This document shows, one piece after another, positions 5,918 through 9,914 of a stretch of 9,914 bases of DNA. Position 1 is the first letter of the stretch, and every line of letters starts with the position of its first letter. The translations under genes were made by a program, and so were the position numbers. The notes beneath the pieces were generated by a model that worked only from the letters and a program-made list of their open reading frames with translations, searched no databases and was not told the DNA's origin. This DNA comes from Erysipelotrichaceae bacterium (GTDB taxonomy: Bacteria; Bacillota_I; Bacilli_A; Erysipelotrichales; Erysipelotrichaceae). Where the stretch lies: positions 1 to 9,914 of the forward strand of contig JAUNJW010000061.1 of the NCBI GenBank assembly GCA_030533035.1, read 5' to 3'.

Positions 5918-7429
5918 ATGATTCGCAGTGCAGGTGTACTGATGCCCGTCACATCGCTTCCTTCACCTTACGGAGTCGGAACACTGGGCAAAGACGCAAG
6001 GGATTTCATCGACTGGCTGGCAGACGCGGGCCAGACCTACTGGCAGATGCTGCCGTTAGGCCCTACCGGCTACGGCAATTCGCCGTATCAGGCGCTTTCT
6101 TCCTACGCCGGCAGCACCTATCTGATCGATCTTGACGAACTGATCGGACAGGGACTTCTGACTGAAAAGGAAGTGGAATCCGTCAAATGGTTCAAAGAAA
6201 AAGACAAGGTTGATTACGGTCTTCTCTATAAAGAGCGCAATAAAATCCTGAAGCTGGCAGCTGACAGACTGCCGCTGAAGCATCCGGAAGAATACTTCCG
6301 TTTCCTTGAAAATGAAAAAGACTGGCTCAGGGACTACGCGGTCTTCATGGCCATCAAGACCGAGATGAAGGGGGAACCCTGGCAGAAGTGGCCGGCAGAA
6401 CTGCGCCGCCACGACAGCTGGGAAACCGCCCGCAAGGCTGAGGAACTCGCTGAGGAAGTCATTTTCTGGCAGCGTGTGCAGTATTTCTTCTGGCAGCAGC
6501 TGATGGAAATCAAGGCATATGCCGTCAGCCGCGGCATTAAGCTCATCGGCGACCTGCCGTTCTATATCGCCGCCGATTCCATTGATGTCTGGTCCCATCC
6601 GGAAGCGTTTGAGATGGATCATAACAATCACATGGTCTATGTCTCCGGCTTCGGCCCGGACGGCGCCCATCCGAAAGGACAGAAGTGGGGCAATCCGCTG
6701 ATCAACTGGGAATACCAGAGAAACACCGGATACAGATGGTGGATTGACCGGGTAGCCCACATGTGCCGGGTTTTCGATGTGATCCGCATTGACCATTTCC
6801 AGGGATATCTTTCCTACTATGCCGTTCCGGCGGATGATCCCGACGCTTCAAGAGGCCACTGGCGCAGGGGCCCGGGCCTGGATGCCTTCAGGAAGATGGA
6901 AGAAAAACTCGGCGGCAAGCAGCTGATTCTGGAGGATCTCGGCCAGCTGACTGACGAGCTCAAGGCACTGGTCAAAGAGAGCGGCCAGCCCGGCATGAAG
7001 ATCCTGCAGTATGCGTTTGATCCCAATGACCCGGGTTCCTATTACATGCCGTTCCAGTATGAAAAGAATTCCGTTGCCTACACCGGCACCCATGATAATG
7101 ACACCCTGACGGGCTGGAAAAACGCGAAGGAAAACAAGGCAAGGATTGAACGGGCCGCGGAATATCTTGGTCTCAACAAGGAAGAAGGCTTCACCTGGGG
7201 CATGCTCAGGGCAGTCTATTCATGCCAGTCTGATCTCGCAATTGTACAGATGCAGGATCTGCTGGAGCTCGGTTCGGAAGCACGCTTCAATGACCCTTCC
7301 GGTAAACAGCCGGCCTGGACATGGCGGGCAGAACCGGGATGTTTCAACAAAAAGATCAGTAAGAAGCTGAAGGAAAAAATGCTTCTGTACTGCCGCTACA
7401 ACTGGGAAATCAAGGAAAAACAGGCGTAA
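5918..7429 (+). CDS. malQ: 4-alpha-glucanotransferase (amylomaltase, GH77)
   Basis: The enzyme transfers alpha-1,4-glucan segments between maltodextrin chains and releases glucose, feeding maltose or glycogen metabolism in the cytoplasm. The 503 residues match the usual bacterial MalQ length. The start reads SAGVLMPVTSLPSPYGVGTLG. Active-site motifs are the nucleophile D292 in VIRIDHF, the acid/base E339 in LEDLG, and D393 in THDND; GDLPFYIAADSIDVW (211-225) and GQKWGNP (254-260) are also family signatures. Some usually conserved positions differ: the GVPPDxFS loop reads GFGPDGAH (244-251), AEDLG reads LEDLG, and HFRGF reads HFQGY. The gene has its own promoter and ribosome binding site. It precedes ptsH by 105 bases, in which I see no strong terminator. 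Family assignment is firm; fine specificity is open. Confidence 0.95.
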   Translation: MIRSAGVLMPVTSLPSPYGVGTLGKDARDFIDWLADAGQTYWQMLPLGPTGYGNSPYQALSSYAGSTYLIDLDELIGQGLLTEKEVESVKWFKEKDKVDYGLLYKERNKILKLAADRLPLKHPEEYFRFLENEKDWLRDYAVFMAIKTEMKGEPWQKWPAELRRHDSWETARKAEELAEEVIFWQRVQYFFWQQLMEIKAYAVSRGIKLIGDLPFYIAADSIDVWSHPEAFEMDHNNHMVYVSGFGPDGAHPKGQKWGNPLINWEYQRNTGYRWWIDRVAHMCRVFDVIRIDHFQGYLSYYAVPADDPDASRGHWRRGPGLDAFRKMEEKLGGKQLILEDLGQLTDELKALVKESGQPGMKILQYAFDPNDPGSYYMPFQYEKNSVAYTGTHDNDTLTGWKNAKENKARIERAAEYLGLNKEEGFTWGMLRAVYSCQSDLAIVQMQDLLELGSEARFNDPSGKQPAWTWRAEPGCFNKKISKKLKEKMLLYCRYNWEIKEKQA

Positions 7430-7461
7430 AAAACCTTAAAGCAGGCGCGGCTGAAAAATAA

Positions 7462-7476
7462 ATGTAACCGCTTGCT
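7462..7476 (+). promoter_or_regulatory. cre operator candidate (CcpA site) at ptsH promoter
   Basis: ATGTAACCGCTTGCT matches the relaxed catabolite-responsive element WTGNAANCGNWNNCW at every fixed position, and differs from the stricter TGWAANCGNTNWCA at two. It overlaps the proposed -35 of ptsH, a position where CcpA with HPr-Ser46-P would be expected to repress. This would give feedback on HPr itself. Confidence 0.55.
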
Positions 7477-7500
7477 AGACCGTTTATGATGTTATAAAAT
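7472..7500 (+). promoter_or_regulatory. ptsH promoter
   Basis: TTGCTA (7472-7477) serves as -35. The -10 is either TAAAAT (7495-7500, 17-base spacing) or the extended form TGTTATAAA (7490-7498, 15-base spacing). A GGGAGGT ribosome binding site follows at 7518-7524. The leader would be short, about 30 bases. Confidence 0.7.
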
Positions 7501-7534
7501 ACAGTTAGTCAATGAATGGGAGGTAAAATTAATA

Positions 7535-7801
7535 ATGAAGCAGATTTCAGTTACAGTTATTGACCCCGTTGGATTACACGCACGCCCCGCTACAGTAGCA
7601 GTCAATGCTGCAAGCAAGTTCAAGAGCGAAGTTAAGGTTTCCTATAAGGGCCGCACAGTCAACATGAAGTCCATCATGGGCGTTATGTCCCTGGGTATCC
7701 CGACACAGTCCGAAATCACAGTTTCCTGTGAAGGTGAAGACGAAGATGTCGCTGTCCAGACAATTGAAGATGTTCTTCGTGCTCAGAAAGTCATCGCTTA
7801 A
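7535..7801 (+). CDS. ptsH: phosphocarrier protein HPr
   Basis: HPr is the small cytoplasmic phosphocarrier of the sugar phosphotransferase system. It takes phosphate from enzyme I at a histidine and passes it to sugar-specific EIIA domains. The 88-residue protein has the phosphorylated H15 in GLHARPAT (13-20). It also has the regulatory S46 in NMKSIMGVMSLGI (43-55), the target of HPr kinase/phosphorylase in Bacillota, so it can also act as the CcpA corepressor. GGGAGGT lies ten bases upstream of the start. The gene has its own promoter and terminator, and ptsI (enzyme I) does not follow, unlike the common ptsHI operon. All six threonine codons are ACA, a bias shared with pgcA and consistent with strong expression. 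Confidence 0.97.
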   Translation: MKQISVTVIDPVGLHARPATVAVNAASKFKSEVKVSYKGRTVNMKSIMGVMSLGIPTQSEITVSCEGEDEDVAVQTIEDVLRAQKVIA

Positions 7802-7821
7802 TTAAAGTAGAGGCACACAAA

Positions 7822-7851
7822 GGGGAGGCGCACTGAGCGTCTCCTTTTTTT
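7822..7851 (+). terminator. intrinsic terminator after ptsH
   Basis: GGAGGCGC (7824-7831) pairs with GCGTCTCC (7837-7844), with one G-U pair and a 5-base loop. Seven T follow at 7845-7851. This makes ptsH a single-gene transcription unit. Confidence 0.9.
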
Positions 7852-7859
7852 CCAAAAAA

Positions 7860-7865
7860 TATAAT
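7860..7865 (+). promoter_or_regulatory. possible -10 element for pgcA
   Basis: A perfect TATAAT lies 33 bases before the pgcA start and just after the ptsH terminator. No recognisable -35 is found 16-18 bases upstream, because that DNA is the terminator stem and T tract. A separate promoter is expected since a strong terminator precedes the gene, but the exact site is uncertain. Confidence 0.35.
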
Positions 7866-7898
7866 TCATAATGATACGAAAGGAAAAAGGTAAAAAGT

Positions 7899-9581
7899 AT
7901 GTATCTTGATGAGTACAAACGCTGGCTCGAAGCAGATCTTCAGGATTGCGATCTGAAACCGGAACTTCTCAGCATCGCCGACAATGACAACGAAATCAAG
8001 GAAAGATTCGCTGTTGCTCTGAAATTCGGTACAGCCGGTCTGCGCGGCACACTCGGCGCAGGTACAAACCGCATGAACATCTGGGTTGTCAGACAGGCAA
8101 CACAGGGCGTGGCTGACTGGGTCCTCACACAGGGCGGCAACCAGACTGTCGCGATCAGCTATGACAGCCGTCTCAAGGGCTGGAACTTCGCAAGAGACGC
8201 AGCCAGCGTTCTGGCTGCCAACGGCATCAATGTCAGAATCTATGATGAGCTGATGCCTGTTCCCGCGCTCAGCTTCGCAACACGTTATTACAACTGCAAC
8301 GCAGGTATCATGATCACAGCCTCCCACAACCCTGCCAAGTACAACGGCTTCAAGGCTTACGGACCGGACGGCTGCCAGATGACAGACGACGCTGCCGCAA
8401 TTGTTTATGATTCCATCCAGAAGACAGACGTTCTCAACGGCGCCAAGTTCATCTCCTTTGCGGAAGGCGTTGAAAGAGGACTGATCAAGTTCGTCGGCGA
8501 TGACTGCAAGGATGCATTCTATGAAGCAGTCGAAGCCAGACAGGTAAGACCGGGTCTCTGCAAGACAGCTGGTCTCAAGCTTGTCTATTCACCGCTCAAC
8601 GGCACAGGTCTTGTTCCGGTTACCCGCGTTCTCAATGACATGGGCATTACCGACATCACCATCGTTCCTGAGCAGGAATATCCGAACGGTTACTTCACAA
8701 CCTGCCCGTATCCGAACCCTGAAATCTTCGAAGCTCTCCAGAAGGGCCTTGAACTGGCGAAGGAAGTCGGCGCTGACCTCATGCTCGCAACTGACCCGGA
8801 CGCTGACCGTGTCGGTATCGCCATGAAGTGTCCGGACGGCACATATGAGCTCGTATCCGGCAACGAAATGGGCGTTCTGCTTCTCGACTACATCTGCGCC
8901 GGCAGAATCGAGAAGGGCACAATGCCTGAAAAGCCTGTAGCTGTCATGTCCATCGTTTCCACACCGCTGGCTGACAAGGTTGCAGAACACTATGGTGTTG
9001 AACTCCGTCACACACTGACAGGCTTCAAGTGGATCGGCGACCAGATCGCCCAGCTCGAAGCAGCCGGTGAAGTCGACAGATTCATCTTCGGTTTCGAAGA
9101 GAGCTACGGCTACCTGGCAGGACCGTATGTCCGTGACAAGGACGCAGTCATCGGCTCCATGCTGATCTGCGAAATGGCAGCTTACTACAGAAGCATCGGC
9201 TCCTCCATCAAGCAGAGACTGGAAGAAATCTATGCTGAGTACGGCCGTTACCTGAACAAGGTTGACAGCTTCGAATTCCCGGGTCTTTCCGGCATGGACA
9301 AGATGGCTTCCATCATGGAAGGCCTCCGCGCCAATCCGCCGAAAGACTTCGCAGGCAAGGCAGTTGCCAAGGCGATTGACTATCTGAAGCCGGAAGAAAC
9401 AGGCCTGCCCAAGGCTAACGTTCTGATTTATGAGCTTGAAGACGGCGCCAAGGTTATCGTCCGTCCTTCCGGAACAGAACCGAAGGTCAAGACATACTTC
9501 ACAACTCTCGGCAAGGATCTCGCAGAAGCACAGGCAGAAAAAGACGCTCTGGCAGAAGCCTGCAAGCCGATCCTCTCCTGA
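7899..9581 (+). CDS. pgcA: alpha-phosphoglucomutase (phospho-sugar mutase)
   Basis: The enzyme interconverts glucose-6-phosphate and glucose-1-phosphate, supplying precursor for glycogen and for UDP-glucose used in envelope glycans; it acts in the cytoplasm. The 560 residues fit the PgcA/PgmB-type alpha-D-phosphohexomutase family. Motifs in order are FGTAGLRG (43-50), the phosphoserine loop TASHNPAKYNGFK (140-152, S142), the metal-binding loop DPDADR (299-304), the sugar-binding loop GFEESYGY (398-405) and the phosphate-binding loop RPSGTEPK (522-529). All four catalytic regions are intact. Phosphomannomutase activity cannot be excluded. An AAAGG ribosome binding site lies about eight bases before the ATG. 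Codon use is strongly biased: by hand tally about three quarters of threonines are ACA and none ACG, unlike the walJ-htrA region, suggesting high expression. A terminator follows within 20 bases. Confidence 0.95.
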   Translation: MYLDEYKRWLEADLQDCDLKPELLSIADNDNEIKERFAVALKFGTAGLRGTLGAGTNRMNIWVVRQATQGVADWVLTQGGNQTVAISYDSRLKGWNFARDAASVLAANGINVRIYDELMPVPALSFATRYYNCNAGIMITASHNPAKYNGFKAYGPDGCQMTDDAAAIVYDSIQKTDVLNGAKFISFAEGVERGLIKFVGDDCKDAFYEAVEARQVRPGLCKTAGLKLVYSPLNGTGLVPVTRVLNDMGITDITIVPEQEYPNGYFTTCPYPNPEIFEALQKGLELAKEVGADLMLATDPDADRVGIAMKCPDGTYELVSGNEMGVLLLDYICAGRIEKGTMPEKPVAVMSIVSTPLADKVAEHYGVELRHTLTGFKWIGDQIAQLEAAGEVDRFIFGFEESYGYLAGPYVRDKDAVIGSMLICEMAAYYRSIGSSIKQRLEEIYAEYGRYLNKVDSFEFPGLSGMDKMASIMEGLRANPPKDFAGKAVAKAIDYLKPEETGLPKANVLIYELEDGAKVIVRPSGTEPKVKTYFTTLGKDLAEAQAEKDALAEACKPILS

Positions 9582-9600
9582 TCATTTCACTGATTTGCAC

Positions 9601-9630
9601 AAAAAGGGACAGATTTTGTCCCTTTTTTTT
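9601..9630 (+). terminator. intrinsic terminator after pgcA
   Basis: GGGACA (9606-9611) pairs with TGTCCC (9617-9622) around a 5-base loop. The stem is flanked by five A on the left and eight T (9623-9630) on the right, so the stem can extend and could also work on the opposite strand. Confidence 0.9.
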
Positions 9631-9637
9631 ATGCCTG

Positions 9638-9651
9638 TGAAACCGGTCTGA
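9638..9651 (+). promoter_or_regulatory. weak cre-like site upstream of glgB
   Basis: TGAAACCGGTCTGA differs from the strict cre consensus TGWAANCGNTNWCA at one fixed position (G for C). It is centred about 93 bases before the predicted glgB transcription start. An upstream position would fit activation rather than repression, but a chance match is quite possible. Confidence 0.3.
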
Positions 9652-9670
9652 AAACAGATGACTGAAACGG

Positions 9671-9689
9671 AAAAACACATGGTGTTTTT
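9671..9689 (+). repeat. AT-rich perfect inverted repeat between pgcA and glgB
   Basis: AAAAACAC (9671-9678) and GTGTTTTT (9682-9689) form a perfect 8-bp palindrome around a 3-base centre. The stem is AT-rich with only two more T afterwards, so it would be a weak second terminator at best. It could also be a protein-binding site about 14 bases upstream of the glgB -35. Confidence 0.4.
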
Positions 9690-9702
9690 TTGCCTGCGGT
9701 CA

Positions 9703-9731
9703 TTGAGATTCTTCTCATAATACGGTATACT
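9703..9731 (+). promoter_or_regulatory. glgB promoter (sigma-A type)
   Basis: TTGAGA (9703-9708) and TATACT (9726-9731) are separated by exactly 17 bases. Predicted transcription starts near 9738 and leaves a leader of about 60 bases before glgB. Confidence 0.8.
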
Positions 9732-9745
9732 TTGACCGCTTAATA

Positions 9746-9778
9746 CCGGCAGGTCTTTTTAACGTGGCCTTTTGCCGG
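9746..9778 (+). other. hairpin in the glgB leader
   Basis: CCGGC (9746-9750) pairs with GCCGG (9774-9778). Inside it, AGGTC (9751-9755) can pair with GGCCT (9666-9670 in the next hundred, that is 9766-9770) with one G-U pair, leaving a 3-base T bulge and a 10-base loop. The structure lies between the promoter and the ribosome binding site and ends eight bases before AGGAGG. I do not recognise a known riboswitch class. Confidence 0.5.
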
Positions 9779-9796
9779 AAGTATCAGGAGGTTTAC

Positions 9797-9914
9797 ATGG
9801 ACCAGGCTAAAATTATAGAAAGCTTTCATCAGGGCCATTGTATAGATGCGTATCGTTTTTTCGGTGCGCATTTTTCATATGAAGGCAGTGAAGGGGTCCG
9901 TTTTACCGTCTACG
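9797..9914 (+). CDS. glgB: 1,4-alpha-glucan branching enzyme, N-terminal fragment
   Basis: Only the first 39 codons are present and the frame runs off the end of the window. The sequence ESFHQGHCIDAYRFFGAHF followed by GSEGVRFTVY matches the start of the N-terminal CBM48-like domain of GlgB, where members read FHxGxxxxAYxxLGAHxxxxxGVRFxVWAP. GlgB makes the alpha-1,6 branches of glycogen. The start is set by AGGAGG at 9786-9791, five bases upstream, and by the promoter at 9703-9731. The catalytic domain lies outside the window, so another CBM48 protein is possible but less likely. The position after malQ and pgcA fits a glycogen role. Confidence 0.85.
   Translation, partial: MDQAKIIESFHQGHCIDAYRFFGAHFSYEGSEGVRFTVY

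Noticed and set aside
5296..5952. 218-codon minus-strand frame opposite rlmH
   Set aside because: It spans rlmH, a terminator and a promoter on the other strand, and its protein looks like no known family.
6056..6796. 246-codon open frame on the minus strand opposite malQ
   Set aside because: It overlaps the catalytic core of malQ, shows no family features, and is a composition artefact.
7430..7461. Terminator after malQ
   Set aside because: There is only a weak GC-rich pairing (near 7441-7453) and no T tract follows, so no terminator is called.

Overview
The window looks like chromosomal DNA of a moderately GC-rich member of the Bacillota (Firmicutes). The evidence is the conserved gdpP-rplI-dnaB and walJ-htrA-rlmH gene blocks, an HPr carrying both the PTS histidine and the regulatory serine, strong AGGAGG-type ribosome binding sites, sigma-A-type promoters, CcpA-type cre sites and compact intrinsic terminators. 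An Erysipelotrichia-like host is my best guess, but this is inference and is not proven by the sequence. All recognisable genes are on the + strand, and no RNA gene, CRISPR array, transposase or integrase was seen.

Region 1 (1-5878) is a tightly packed transcription unit. It opens with a 5'-truncated reading frame whose first ~40 residues are an ABC-transporter ATPase of the polysaccharide/teichoic-acid export type and whose last ~42 residues are the C-terminus of the c-di-AMP phosphodiesterase GdpP. Then come rplI (ribosomal protein L9), dnaB (replicative helicase), a membrane-anchored LysM-G5-M23 peptidoglycan endopeptidase, walJ (metallo-beta-lactamase-fold protein), an HtrA-like PDZ protein that has lost all three catalytic residues, and rlmH (23S rRNA pseudouridine methyltransferase). 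The genes overlap or are at most 17 bases apart. walJ overlaps the htrA-like gene by an unusual 77 bases. The unit ends at an intrinsic terminator that starts inside the rlmH stop codon.

Region 2 (5850-9914) is a carbon-storage and sugar-uptake block made of separate transcription units: malQ (4-alpha-glucanotransferase), ptsH (HPr), pgcA (alpha-phosphoglucomutase) and the first 39 codons of glgB (glycogen branching enzyme). ptsH and pgcA are each followed by a clear terminator. malQ, ptsH and glgB have convincing promoters. A cre-like operator overlaps the ptsH promoter and a weaker one lies upstream of glgB, so control by CcpA with HPr-Ser46-P is plausible. Functionally, MalQ and GlgB remodel alpha-glucan chains, PgcA links glucose-6-phosphate to glucose-1-phosphate, and HPr reports sugar supply.

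The main points for follow-up are the ABC-ATPase/GdpP junction (assembly artefact or real rearrangement), the catalytically dead HtrA homologue retained in a conserved locus, the long walJ/htrA overlap, the cre site on the ptsH promoter, and a structured leader ahead of glgB. I found no convincing wholly new multi-gene system here.
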